This document shows positions 48,245 to 60,240 of a stretch of DNA of 64,000 bases, one piece after another. Made by a program: the position numbers and the translations under genes. The stretch is from NCBI GenBank assembly GCA_027563935.2, contig CM050450.1:25841439-25905438 (forward strand), written 5' to 3'. The notes beneath the pieces are model-generated. The model had not been told where the DNA came from and made no database searches. It saw only the letters and a program-made list of their open reading frames with translations. This DNA is from Costus lasius (Eukaryota; Streptophyta; Magnoliopsida; Zingiberales; Costaceae). Position 1 is the first letter of the stretch; each line of letters begins with the position of its first letter.

Positions 48245-48426
48245 GCTCAATGGTTAAGGGTCCATTGCTTGTGAGGGTAATGGCAAGGGTCGAATCCTGC
48301 TGCAGACGTGATATTTCCGGGGGTAACACGGAACCGGAACAGGATTTGGGCCCGAGGCCTGGCTTGGTTATGGACTCGGAATGAGCTTGGGCAAGGCCCA
48401 TGTTGCTCCCGTACGAGGGTCATAAC
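48245..48426 (+). repeat. 182-bp SINE-like unit B
   Basis: A-box-like GCTCAATGGTTAAG at 48245-48258 and B-box-like GGGTCGAATCC at 48287-48297; the end GGGTCATAAC is followed by AAAAAA. Read by eye it is identical to unit C and, inverted, to unit A. The family name is not known to me. Confidence 0.75.
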
Positions 48427-48436
48427 AAAAAAGGCA

Positions 48437-48618
48437 GCTCAATGGTTAAGGGTCCATTGCTTGTGAGGGTAATGGCAAGGGTCGAATCCTGCTGCAGACG
48501 TGATATTTCCGGGGGTAACACGGAACCGGAACAGGATTTGGGCCCGAGGCCTGGCTTGGTTATGGACTCGGAATGAGCTTGGGCAAGGCCCATGTTGCTC
48601 CCGTACGAGGGTCATAAC
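48437..48618 (+). repeat. 182-bp SINE-like unit C
   Basis: A direct copy of B, separated from it by AAAAAAGGCA (48427-48436), so B plus its A-tail plus C is a tandem dimer. The leader GGCA before GCTCAATGG may be the true SINE start. The flanks of the whole cluster share only GTTAA (48056-48060 region and 48620-48624). Confidence 0.75.
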
Positions 48619-50616
48619 AGTTAAAGTGATGTGATTATGTAAATCTGACATTGTTAGGGTTTTTATTATATTATTTTTTACACATGATTTTTAACTGAGA
48701 AATGTTTTGTGCAAAAGAAGACTTGAAAATCTTTCCAACGCATTCAATAGTGCATATAGTAAATTAGAGTTAGGGTATCAATTATATAGCAACATTCAAT
48801 ATATATTTTATGTAATACTAGACTGACCTACTTGTGTGTTTTTGCTTATAACTACCGATATGCAACTCGATTTTGAATAATTCTTATTTTAAATGAAAGG
48901 AGATTTAAATATCTTTCCAACGGATCATACATTGTATATCTTTAATATGTATCATAACCTTACACCGATTGCACTATATAGTTCAACGCCCTAGAATTTT
49001 TGGAATCAGGGCAGTAACCCTTATATCTTTTTGTGTACTTTGTCTAATGGCATCAAACTAGTTTTATTGACAAGGAGACTAAAATATGTTTTCAATGACA
49101 CCTATTTTGTATGGTTATATGAAGTATTTCTTTATGATTCATTTGAATGAATTATGCTAATCTAATTTGGCATGTTCTGCTCTTAGCCCTAGAACTCTTT
49201 TGGTAGAATTTGTAGTTATCCTTATGCAACATTCCATCGCATGATTTTAGTGAATTGATCAATTTCCTTTCCTAAAATTATGATTATTAGTTGATCCATG
49301 GGCATTATCATTGTAATTGATATTGGACCAAATGTTCCTATGAACCCTTGATAATTTTATCCATGATCATGTTGTAAGGGGAATTGCTTGGAATACAACA
49401 AGATCATTAAGTTGATAACTTTGATTACATCATGACACATTTGTCTTTTGGTCCTTACAACTTTAATGGGAAAATGATTTGATCCCATTTATGGGAATCA
49501 AGTGATGGATGTGGAGCTAAGTGCTATATGGAGCAAAGTGTCATATTAAAAATAATGGGGGTCACCTCTTGAGTCCATGGGAGCCACCTCTAGAGTCCCT
49601 CTATTTACATTTGGTTGGGCCATGGCAAGCCCTTTGCCGGCTTTTGCTTTGTGAGCTTTCTGAGATGTGGGTTAGTCTTACTTCTAGACGTTGAGGACTT
49701 TGTTTTGCTTTGTTCCCACTACTTTTTCTATGAGGTTTTGATATTCATGAGTTAATGATATTATCACTAGTTCTCATATGATACTTTCAAGACTCATCAT
49801 ATGATATCATCTCTTGGTTCTATGATGTTTTGTTTTGATATCATGAGTTAATAAAATTATCATTTGTTCCTATGATTGAGTAGATATCTCTAGGTTATTC
49901 ATATGCCCTTTGTTCTTCATGCTTTTGATGTCATTATAGTAAGATTTGAGATATCTCTTTTGTCAAATTTAATTATAATGCTTAATATGAAATCTATTTT
50001 CTAAATTAGTAACACAAATATTTTGTGCCATGGGCAAGGTAGATCTTGTTGAGTTTTCATAGCTCACTCTAAATTAGTAACACAAATATTTTGTGCCATG
50101 GGCAAGGTAGATCTTGTTAAGTTTTTATAGCTCACTCTTTTGATTTTATATATATTACAGGTTAGCTTTTGGTTGCTTTTCCTTGGGGCAAAGGAAAAAG
50201 TGCTAAAGGGATACATGCTTATAGGCTCTTGTTTAGTTTGATGAGCTGAGATGATATGCTCTTGTATATGTTATTTTAGGTGTGTAGGAGAAGTTAGAAC
50301 TATTTTGTAAAATGATAACACAATGTGAACTTGTATTTCTTGTATAAATGAAGTTTGGTCTTTGATCTCTTCTTCTGAGTTAGTAGTTGTATGTATTGAG
50401 GTATAATGTTCAATATGAATATTTTGGATAATAGTTTGATGATTGTTTGCATTTGAATTGTATTGTTATTGCAACCCTAGAAATATATAAATATGGTGTA
50501 AAGGTTACTCACAATTGTGAGTATCTAAATTTCATGTGTTTTGAATCCTGGGAAATTGAATTATATTAAATAGAAAAATAATTATTGAGTTATATGATTA
50601 TTCTAGGGGTGTGACA
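48619..50616 (+). repeat. 5' LTR (probable) of a Del/Tekay-type gypsy element
   Basis: It ends GGGGTGTGACA just before the primer site, the usual ending of this LTR type. Inside, two phrases of the form AAATCTTTCCAACG / AATATCTTTCCAACGG (48728, 48908) are characteristic of these LTRs. The 5' limit was not found; it may lie upstream of the SINE-like cluster, which would then be an insertion in the LTR. Confidence 0.55.
50003..50138. repeat. 68-bp tandem duplication in the LTR
   Basis: 50003-50070 and 50071-50138 both read AAATTAGTAACACAAATATT through GGGCAAGGTAGATCTTGTT to AGCTCACTCT, with about three differences. Confidence 0.9.
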
Positions 50617-50621
50617 ATAGG

Positions 50622-50633
50622 TGGTATCAGAGC
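50622..50633 (+). promoter_or_regulatory. Primer-binding site, tRNA-Met type
   Basis: TGGTATCAGAGC, an exact match to the common plant LTR-element primer site, six bases after the LTR end and about 90 bases before gag. Confidence 0.9.
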
Positions 50634-50723
50634 ATGATTTGAGGAATTATTATGTTTCGATCTTGATTTATGATGTATTTGATGATTAATTGGAGTTTAT
50701 TTTGGATGACGTAGGGATATAAT

Positions 50724-51674
50724 ATGACGAGGTCTTCTCAATCTTCGAAGGATTCTCAAAGACAAATGAGTGGTCTTTTGAAAGCTTTGGATACTATGAG
50801 AAGTTTAATTCAACAACAAATGTCTAGGGGCGAAAAGTCTACTGATGTTGGAACATCGAATCAAAACAATTCAGATAATTTGGGAATTGAGAAGTTTAAG
50901 AAATTGAATCCTCCTTTTATTAGTGAACCAAGTCCAATGATTGCTGAAAAGTGGCTTATATAGATAGAGAAGATATTTGATGTGATAAATTATTTAGATA
51001 AATAAAAAGTTTCTTTTGCCTCTTTTATGTTGGAAGGAGAAGTGGAACACTGATGGAAGATGATAAAGACAATGGTAGAGGCCAAGCAAGAGGTGATCAC
51101 ATGGGAAACATTTTTATGTAAATTCTATGAGAAGTATTTCCCAGAATGTGTGAAGGACCAAAAGGAAATTGAATTTATAAAGTTGATACAAGGAAATCTT
51201 TTTGTTACACAATATGATGCAAAATTTACTGAGCTATCTAGATTTGCTCTGCATATGATTGTCGATGAAGCCAAGTGGGCAAAGAAGTTTGAAAGAGGAT
51301 TAAGGCCAAGCATCCGAGGTAAAATTTTAGTTTTAAAACTAAGAACACATGTTGAAATTGTTGATCAGATAGATATAGTTGAGAAAGATATGGGAGAGAT
51401 CCAAGAATTAAGAAATAAAAGGGATAAGTTTAGGCCTAATACTCAAAAACAAAAGAGAAAATTTAGAATTGAGAACAACCCAAGAGCAAAGTTGCCCAGG
51501 TTCGAAATGAATCGACAACCAACTAGATATGCATCATGTGCAAATTGTGGAGGAAAACATGATACTAGGCAATATTATAGAACAACAGGAGATTGTTTTG
51601 CTTGTGGGAAGTTTGGACATCAAGTGAGGGATTGCCCCGATAATAGAAGGACTGGTATCACAAGTGTTATTTGA
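50724..51674 (+). pseudogene. Gag of the Del/Tekay-type gypsy element
   Basis: Starts MTRSSQSSKDSQRQMSGLL; typical gag phrases are KFKKLNPPFISEPSPMIAEKW, WETFLCKFYEKYFPE, FTELSRFALHMI, KFERGLRPSIR and the zinc knuckle CFACGKFGHQVRDC. Stops occur after EKWLI, after YLDK and before KMIKTMV (50961-51057). The 3' frame ends at 51674. Confidence 0.85.
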
Positions 51675-52422
51675 TCCTGGTTCCAATCTATCCTATGTAT
51701 CACAATATTTTGCATATTATTTGGATATACAACCTAAACCATTATAGTCCATCTTATATGTACATACACTAGTTAGAGATTCATTGACTGCTCACCATGT
51801 TTATCCTTATTGTTTGGCCTCAATTGAGGAACATAAACCTCCTACTAATTTGATCTTTTTAGATATGCAAGACTATAATATCTTACTTGGTATGCATTGA
51901 CTTTTCTCTTACCATGCAACTGTAGGTTGTTATAGTAAAGTGGTGACTTTCAACTTGCCAGATCAACTTGTATTTCATTTCAAAGGAGTAGTTCAAGATT
52001 CACCTCCTTGTTTCATATCTTTTATACATGCTCATCACTTACTTCAAAAAGGTTGTGAATGTTACTTAGCCTATGTCAAAGATTGTTAAACTATAGAAAC
52101 TAGTATGAATGAAATATTAGTTATTCAAGAGTTCCTTGATGTTTTGCTTGATGAGTTACCTGGGTTGCCACCAGATAGAGAAGCAGAGTTTGGTATTGAA
52201 TGACACAATACCTATATCAAAAGTACCTTATAGAATGACATCATTAGAATTGATAGAATTGAAGAACCAATTACAAGAATTATTGGATAAAGGTTTCATT
52301 CGACCTAGTGTCTCACCATGGGATGCACTAGTGCTATTTGTGAAGAAGAAAGATGGAACATTAAGACTTTGTATTGATTATAGATAGTTGAATCAGATAA
52401 CAATTAAGAACAAGAATCCACT
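51660..52422 (+). pseudogene. Protease and N-terminal reverse transcriptase, cut by insertion
   Basis: DPGSNLSYVSQYFAYYL keeps a D-x-G-S protease core, and DMQDYNILLGM is the matching ILG segment; frameshifts and stops follow. [19 protein letters not shown] and [15 protein letters not shown] begin the reverse transcriptase. After TIKNKNPL the frame ends at 52422 where the Athila LTR starts, so the rest of this element would lie beyond the inserted elements, outside the window. Confidence 0.8.
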
Positions 52423-53956
52423 TGATGTGTCCGCAAGTGCACGGATATGTCGAAGTAATAAAAATATCGATCCCACAGGGACCAATGGCCAAGTACCAAC
52501 TTATCTTAGGGTCGTTAGCTAGACGATTCAAAAAAGGGTTTAAATTTCATTTGCAAGAATACAAAATCACAAATAGGTTGTAATCGATTTGATGGAAATT
52601 CAGGATTTCGGGTTCACCTCACTATGTTTCATGACTTTTCTAATTAAGAGTATCTTAAGAAGGATTTACTATGTTGAAGGGGATTTATCTAGATGTACAG
52701 ATTTACCCCTCTCAGTAGTACAATCCGGTGTCTATCTGAATTAATCTCCTACTCTCATGGTTATTAACTCGAGATAGACCCAATGAGTTCTTAACAAATC
52801 TATAAAATCCCTCAAGCTGATTCGAACTACTCTCGTGTTTGAATCAACTTATCTAAAAACTATAGATCCGACGTCACAATTCACCTCTCAACTTCTTGCG
52901 ACGTCTCTAACATGCAAATTATGGCCACTAATCAACATATAAATAAACATAACAATAATTGAATCTAACACAAGTAATTTATTTCATAAGAAGGGAATAA
53001 ACAATTAAGTCATGAAAACATAAAGGGTTACACCCTTAATTCTGAATAATAGGTTTACATTGACATGTTCATCATGTTCATGGTATAAAAATCCATATTT
53101 TCAATTACAATTGATAAATAAAATACAAAATCAACAAGAAGAAAGGAATTCGAGGCTTCCTGATGAAGATCGATGTGGATTGATTGGAAAATCAGAGATT
53201 TTCCTGTAAAGAATCGCCGCTTGCCATTAGTCACCTGTAATCTCACCTCTTCATCGAATTCACCTCAAAAATCTGCCAAAAGCCCCCATAATCACTCTAA
53301 AGCTCCCTTATATAGTTCTCCATCATCTCCTTAGGTTTTTCCTAAAATTCGGTGTGAAATCGAGCCAAATCGGGCAAGAAACTAAGTCAAATTTAGAACT
53401 GATGAATGAAATTACGGCCGTGATATATTTCACAAGCGGGTTGTAATTTCTTCTATATATTCTGGAATAAAAACCTAGAAGAATTACGGCAGTGAAAATA
53501 ATCACGGGCAGGCCGTAATTCTTTCTGTGAAAAATTTTCAAGAAATCACGGCCCTAAAAATAATCATGGGCAGGCCGTGATTCTTTCTGTGAATTCTAAA
53601 ATTTTGTACTGAAGAAATTACGGTCATGAAAAATATCACAGGCAAGCCGTAATTCTCTCTGTGGCTTCCCAGAAATTACGGCCATGAAAATAATCATGAA
53701 CAAGCCGTAATTTTTGAACAAACTCTGATTTGTATGAAATTTGATGGGCATCTTCGTCTTGACTTGTAGAACTCATCTATACTCTTGGATTCTTTAAAAT
53801 CTATCAAAATATGGTCATTTTCCCTTGAAATGTAACAAAAATGAAAAGGGGTGAAGATTCCGAACAAACAAAGGAATTTAAGTCAAAATAAGTGAAAACA
53901 TGATAAAAATAGAGAGATTATGTATAAAAAGTATAGTAAAAATACTATAAATGACA
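52423..53956 (-). repeat. 3' LTR of the Athila-type element
   Basis: 1534 bp, plus-strand ends TGATGTGTCCGC and ATAAATGACA. It interrupts the reverse transcriptase of the element at 50.6 kb. On the minus strand it is preceded by AGGGAGTTTTGA (53957-53970), a purine-rich tract fit for the plus-strand primer. Contains the hairpin array at 53410-53714. Confidence 0.85.
53410..53714. repeat. Array of five hairpin units with covarying arms
   Basis: Units about 60-70 bp apart: near 53411, 53481, 53544, 53616 and 53671. Unit 2 has GAATTACGGC (53481-53490) pairing with GCCGTAATTC (53512-53521). Unit 3 has AATCACGGCC (53544-53553) pairing with GGCCGTGATT (53573-53582). Thus T-A in one unit becomes C-G in the next with pairing kept. 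Inner arms GTGA/TCAC lie in the loop of unit 2. Confidence 0.85.
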
Positions 53957-55346
53957 TCAAAACTCCCTAGACGTAAACTTTTGCTTGTCCTCAAGCAAAT
54001 AAATAGACAAAAGAACAATGCTGAGCATGAGAAGATAACTTATGAAAAATAAATTTCTATAACATAGTCACTCATAAAAGATTTCCAACTCATGCTTCAT
54101 AAAATTCTAGAAAAATATATTGTTCTTAGAATTTAATCCTCAAGATTCACATTCTTAATCAAATGAAATTTGCAACTTATATAATAAATTGAATCTCAAT
54201 CTCATGAATTTGCCTTGTATTTAGTTCAATACTATAGTGTTTTTTTGTTTACAGGAATAGGACATGCAAAATCTTTTTCTTTATTCTCTCATTCCTTTTT
54301 TTTTCTCTTTTTTTTTTACTTTTTTTTTTACTTTTTTTTTATTTTTGACATTCTCTAAATCGAATATCACCTTTTTTCTGGTGACGAATTTAGAGTGCAT
54401 TAACCACATAGCCAATGTATTAGAACTCATATCTTATTGGCTAGAAGAGTTGCAACTCATGGCCAAAGATAGCAGAGTTAATGTCAAATGGTTTTTCTTT
54501 GGCATATACCCACATAGATACATACTTTTTATTCTGACTTCAACTCATGTCTTCGGTACTTCTGCCAATTTTTCGCAGTGCCAAATAGAGGAGTCATTCT
54601 CTTTTTTTTTTTTTTTTTTTTGTATTTTGGATTCTTTCTTCCCAACAAATAACATAATAGACCATATATATATATAAGGCTATTCAATCAACATCAATTC
54701 AACAAATTATACTCATATACTAACCTTATTTGAAAAAAAATGTTTCACCATCAAAATATATTCCTTAAACAACCTTTTTACCATAAAATTATGAACAATT
54801 GATGGAAAATTAAGATGAGAATATATATTGAAGAAATAAATTCAACACAAGAAGTATAATTCTATTCACAGACATTGCTATATAAACAATTTACTTTTTC
54901 TCAAACATTTGAATCCAACACACAAATCATTCCACAATATAGCAAACCCATACATCATATAAAACAAAAATTCATCCACAATATGAGAATCCTCAAAAAC
55001 AAACACATCATTCATCAACACAAGACAAAACCTCATGTATCCACATAATAACCAAACAAATAATATCCAAATAACATAATATCCAAATACAATGCCCATC
55101 CAAATGAGTATAGTGTGCACATATGACACTAATCAAAATACATCCAAATATCACAATGCGTCTACACATGACGCAAAATAACATCACCACAAAATCCAAA
55201 TGAGCATAAACACAAAGAAACAAGAAACATGAATATATTCTTCCCTACGAAAAGAAAGCATCGTCCTCGATGCAATAAGCATAGAATGAGAAAGTAGGAG
55301 AAGAGATACTCATAAAGTACTAGTCTGCAAACAATGCCTGAAAACC
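53957..55346 (-). other. Athila 3' non-coding region
   Basis: Between the env-position ORF and the 3' LTR. AT-rich, with T runs at 54298-54345 and 54602-54622 (plus strand). Open frames here are low complexity and not called. Confidence 0.5.
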
Positions 55347-56457
55347 TACATCCTGGGCACTAAACCAACCTCTCTGAGACGGGACTGTACCCCGTGAAGA
55401 AGAACCTGCTCTGAATGGAGGGGAATCCATCCCATATGGACTGAATCCTCAGAAAGAAGGTGGTGGTTGTGCAGAGTCAAGAGGAGTAGGAGCATCATCA
55501 ATAGCTGCATTAAGAGGAATCTTCCAATTCAATTGATTACGGACTATAGTCCATTCCTTGTTTAGCAATGGCAAAGTTGGGGAATTCGGCCCAAGGATTA
55601 AACAGAATACATCGCCCTCGCGGACAATCATCTGCATGGTGACGTATGACTCTATATCAATCCTGGGGCTACTCCGCGCAATCTCAACCCCAAATGGTTC
55701 CATGCCCAAGGAAAGTGCTATACGAGTAATGAAATCTCCTAAAACAATAGTACTCTTCTTAGCGCGTGCTAATTTATCAAATTGCTTAACTAAAAAGTAC
55801 TCTATGTCCAATTGATAACCATGCAGCATGCGCCATAAAAAATAGAGCTCGGACTAGCAAATCATACCATCATTCTTGCCTCATCCGAAGATGGTGTGTG
55901 AGAGAACTCTATGGACGTAGTGCAGACAGGCGTTGGAGAGACTGGAGGCCCGTGCTGTCTTTGATGAGAAATTTGAATATGATGTGATTTGATACTAGAA
56001 AGCATTTTCAATGTATTCTTGTGGTGGGTGTGTCACTCCTCCACTAGGCAAATGCAATGCAACTCTAACATCTTTGAGCGTGAAGCTCCACTCAATGTTC
56101 GCAAGCTAGGCGACCTTTCGCTTCTTGGTAATGATAATCATGGAGCTCAACCTCTAAGTTGCTAAGAAATTTCAAAACCAGGGGAATGAATGTCTATGGT
56201 GTCATTTGAAAGAATCTGAGTGCTAATGTTTGCTCAAACATCCATTCAACATCTTCACACAATCCAAGAGTTTCCAATGTCCATTTATCCACATATCTTG
56301 TATTGGTGATGCATCTAGTATTTAGGCTATTTTATCTTGCCTCCTGTTTGTCATCTCGAAAGATGATTCCATAAGGGTTTGTGGGAGGTGGTGCTGAAGA
56401 TTTAGCTGGTGCTTTACCCTTCTCCTTGCTAGCAACTTGTTTCCTCCTTGGGGCCAT
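55347..56457 (-). pseudogene. Athila env-position ORF (plant transposon protein domain), decayed
   Basis: On the minus strand it begins MAPRRKQVASKEKGKAPAKS (ATG 56457), a basic, Lys-rich start typical of the ORF that Athila-group elements carry after pol. A second recognisable part is QFDKLARAKKSTIVLGDFIT ... REGDVFCLILGP at 55829-55449, and a Ser/Gly/Pro-rich end continues past a TGA to about 55347. Several stops and frameshifts lie between. Its role is unknown; its position is that of the env-like gene, but no signal peptide or clear membrane helix is visible. Confidence 0.6.
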
Positions 56458-56869
56458 TTCAAATAGAGAGGATGAAATCAAATGCAATGGTAATGCTGGA
56501 GATTGAATGTGTTACCCAAACTTGAAACAGGGCAGAGAACAGAACTATAAAATAGAATCGCGGCTCGAGCGTGATGCTTGAATCTGACCTTCTGGGTGAA
56601 ATTAGTTTGCAAGAAGTTTTCAGGACTGATCTTCTACCTTAGGTGGAGCTTTGGAAAGAAGAAATCAACTCCGGTGAAGCGGTGGTGGCGAGAATCAGAG
56701 CTCGGCAGAAATCGTCTTGTTGAACCAAATCTGGCTTTGAATCATCAAAATCTCATTCGGAGACAATCGGAAACTCCTTCGGAGAAGGTTGCCGGAGGTC
56801 TTGGAAGGTCAGAGAAAGCAATGGGAGGCTAGAATCGAAGGGGCGGTGCAAAGACAAGAATATCATGGG

Positions 56870-57330
56870 TGAAACCCTAGAAAATACGATCGTGGAACAC
56901 ATATATGCAAATAAAAATACGGGCATAAAAATAATTACGGCACCCCCATGAAATGTTCTATATAGAAAAGTCATGAAAATACAAGTGTGAAAATAATTAT
57001 GGCACCCCCGTGAAACATTCTATGCCGAAAGTTAATAAAAATACGGGTGTGAAAATAATTACGGCACACCCGTGAAAGTTTCTGTATAAAAAATACTCCA
57101 AATTATGGGCGTGATATAAATCATGGCCTACTCATAAATTTTTTTTTTTAACATAAAATTACAGGTGTGAAAATTTTCACACCCCTATTGTGAAACATTA
57201 TGTTCCTTGTGAGAAAAACAATACTCCCAAATTATGGGCATGATAGAAATCACACCCAACCTAGGAAAGTTTCTGTTTCTTTACGACTGAATAGTAACAC
57301 AAAAATACGGTCGTGAAAATAAATACGGCC
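56870..57330. repeat. Second hairpin array of the Athila element (between pol and the env-position ORF)
   Basis: Five to six units of the form ACGGGTGTG-AAAATAATTACGG-CACACCCGT. The best unit has perfect 9-bp arms at 57043-57051 and 57065-57073. Others (near 56919, 56980, 57112, 57165, 57300) are partly decayed. Words such as AAAATAATTACGG are shared with the LTR array at 53.4 kb. Confidence 0.75.
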
Positions 57331-57523
57331 TGGCAGTAATTTTTGAGTAAGCTTCAAAAATCAGCGTTTCTTCTCGAAAAGTTCCTTAAAGACCCCTACA
57401 AAGCAGAAAAACAAAGATTAGTACTATAAAACTATTAAAATAGACAAAAACAAAGAAAAATCAAATAAGAAAAACTAGAGTAAGAGTGCTTGGGTTGCCT
57501 TCTAAGAAGCACTAAGTTTAAAG

Positions 57524-60240
57524 TCACAAGCTTGACCAAAGATCGTCATAATTATGGCAGCAGTGGAGGATCTGAGAGCTTCTAGTTGACACCTGCCTCA
57601 ATAGGTTTAGACACATAGTAATTTTCAGGTGTTGACCATTAATTATGAAGTTTCCTACTCTTTCATTCCAAATCTCAATAGTGCCATAAGGATAAACTTT
57701 AACAACCTTGAAAGGACCCGACCACCTTGTTCTTAGTTTTCCAGGAAAGGGCCTCAATCTAGAGTTAAAAAGTAAAACGAGGTCACCTTCTTAAAAATCT
57801 TTTCTGATGATTTGGCGATCGTGCCACTTCTTAGTTCTTTCCTTGTAAATTCACGCACTTTCATATGCATTCATTCTTATCTCTTCAATCTCATCAATTT
57901 GTAATTTTCTTTTCAAATCATAATTTAAAGTCTTTATTACCCAATAAGCTTTATGTTCTAATTCAACCGAGAGATGACATGATTTGCCATATACAAGCTG
58001 ATAAGGTGATATACCAATTAGAGTCTTAAATGCAGTCCGGTATGCCCATAACGTATCGTCAAGCTTCATGGACCAATCTTTCCTTGATCGAAAGACAGTT
58101 TTTTTCAAGAATCCTTCTCAACTCTCTATTAGAAACTTCTACCTAGCCACTTGTCTGCGGTTGATAAGGAGTAGATACTTTATACTTCACCCCATATTTG
58201 CTCAACAGTGTAGATAATTTATATTCTATAAAGTGGGATCCACCATCACTTATTACCACTCGTGGAACCCCAAACCTAGGAAATATTATCCTTCTAAACA
58301 ACTTGATAATTATACATGAATCATTGGTCAGAGCCGCTACAGCTTTAACCCACTTTAACATATAATCAACTGCCATAAGAATATACTTATTACCACACGA
58401 GGTTGGGAAGGGACCCATGTGGTCAATTCCCCACACGTTAAATATCTCTATCTCTAAAATATTGCTCAGTGGTATCTCATCTCATCTCGATATATTTCCT
58501 GTCCGCTGGCAGTCTTCATAGGAAAGAACAAAATTCCAAGCATCCTCAAAAAGAGTCGGCCAAGAAAAACCTGATTGAAGTACTTTGAAAGCAGTCTTGG
58601 ATGAACTGGCATGTCCTCCATATGCAGAACTATGACAATGAAAAAGCACATCCTTAATCTCTTCCTCTGGTAGACATCTCCTGTATATCTCATCCACACA
58701 TCTTTTAAATAGAAAAGGATCATCCTAGAAATAATGTTTTACCTCTAATAGAAATCTCTTCCGTCCCTGATAATTCAAATTAGCGGGTAAGATGTTAGAC
58801 ACTAAATAATTTACAAAATCAGCATAACACGGAGCATCAATCCTTGCAATAGCAAAGAGATGCTCGTCAGGAAAGCGTCATCAATCTCATGCTCGACTAC
58901 TTTCTCCATTCCATCTTCCTAAACAAGGCATGACAAATGATCAGAATTTTCTGCACCCTTCTTATCTTTAATTACCAAGTCAAACTCTAGCAGTAGAAGG
59001 ATCCATCTGATCAGTCTTGGTTTTGAATCCTTCTTACTCATAAGATATCTGATGGCCGCATGATCTGTATAAACAATAACCTTAGAGTCAATTAAATAAG
59101 ATACAAATTTATTGAATGTAAAAATAATAGATAGAAACTCCTTCTCTGTTGTTGCATAATTAATCTGCGTGTCGTCCAATATATGGCTCGCATAATAAAT
59201 AGCGTGCAACTTCTTCTCCTTGCGCTGCCTAAGAACAACACTTATAGCATGGTCGCTGGCATCACACATCAACTCAAAAGGAAGTAACCAGTCAGGTGGT
59301 TGAATTATTGGCGCTGTGATAAGAGCCTTCTTGAGCTTCAAAAGAGCAGTCATACAATCTTGGTCAAAAACAAAAAGGAATATCTTTACCGAGTAATAAG
59401 GTAAGAGGTTTGGAAATTTTTCAAAAATCTTTAACAAAGCGTCTATAAAAACCAGCGTGACCGAGAAAACTCCTAATTCCTTCTATAAAAAATGGTGGTG
59501 GCAATTTCACAATCACCTCCACCTTTGCCCTATCTACCTTAATACCACAATTAGAAATCAAGTGTCCTAAAACAATAACTTTGTTAACTATAAAGTGACA
59601 CTTTCCCTAGTTTAAAACCAAATTATATTCCTGACAACGTCGTAACACACGTGATAAATTAGATAAGAAAATATCAAAATCAGAACCATATACAGAAAAA
59701 TCGTCCATAAATACATCCATAATATCCTAAATTAGATCAGAAAAAATAGCCATCATACAACGTTGGAAAGTAGCAGGCGCATTGCAGAGTCCGAACAGCA
59801 TGAAGCGATAGGCAAAAGTGCCATATGGGCATGTGAACATCGTCTTCTCCTGATTTTCCGGGTGAATAGGAATCTAAAAGAAATTAGAATATACGTCAAG
59901 ATAACAAAAATAAGAATTGCATGCTAGGCGTTCTAACATCAGGTCAATAAAAGGAAGGGGAAAGTGATCCTTGTGGGTGACGACATTTAACTTCCGATGG
60001 TCAATGCACATCCGCCACCCTATTACCATTCGCGTCAGAATAAGAGTATTATTTTTTATTTTTAAGCACGGTAATTCCTCCCTTCTTTGGCACCACATGC
60101 ACTAGGCTTACCCACTAGCTATCAGAGATGGGGTAGATAACTCCATCATCGAGGAGCTTTAGAATTTCCTTCTTCACTACCTCCTTCATATTGGGGTTGA
60201 GCCTCCTCTGGCTAACAATTGCCAGCTTACTCCCCTCTTC
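57524..60240 (-). pseudogene. Athila pol: reverse transcriptase, RNase H, integrase (decayed)
   Basis: Minus strand, order RT - RNase H - integrase. RT: GWRMCIDHRKLNVVTHKDHF and PFIDLMLERLACNSYF (60098-59874), then FMDDFSVYGSDF-type catalytic box near 59700. RNase [36 protein letters not shown] and [20 protein letters not shown] (59437-58919). Integrase: a zinc-binding part near 58697, [20 protein letters not shown] and [20 protein letters not shown] (58436-58143), [12 protein letters not shown], then [19 protein letters not shown] (57757). These phrases are diagnostic of the Athila group. Multiple stops and frame changes. Confidence 0.88.

Noticed and set aside
48245..48320. tRNA gene at the start of unit B
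   Set aside because: Only box-like motifs; no cloverleaf arms or anticodon loop can be drawn, and the unit is repeated as a 182-bp block.
54264..54677. 137-codon Phe-rich plus-strand frame
   Set aside because: Generated by T runs in the Athila 3' non-coding region.
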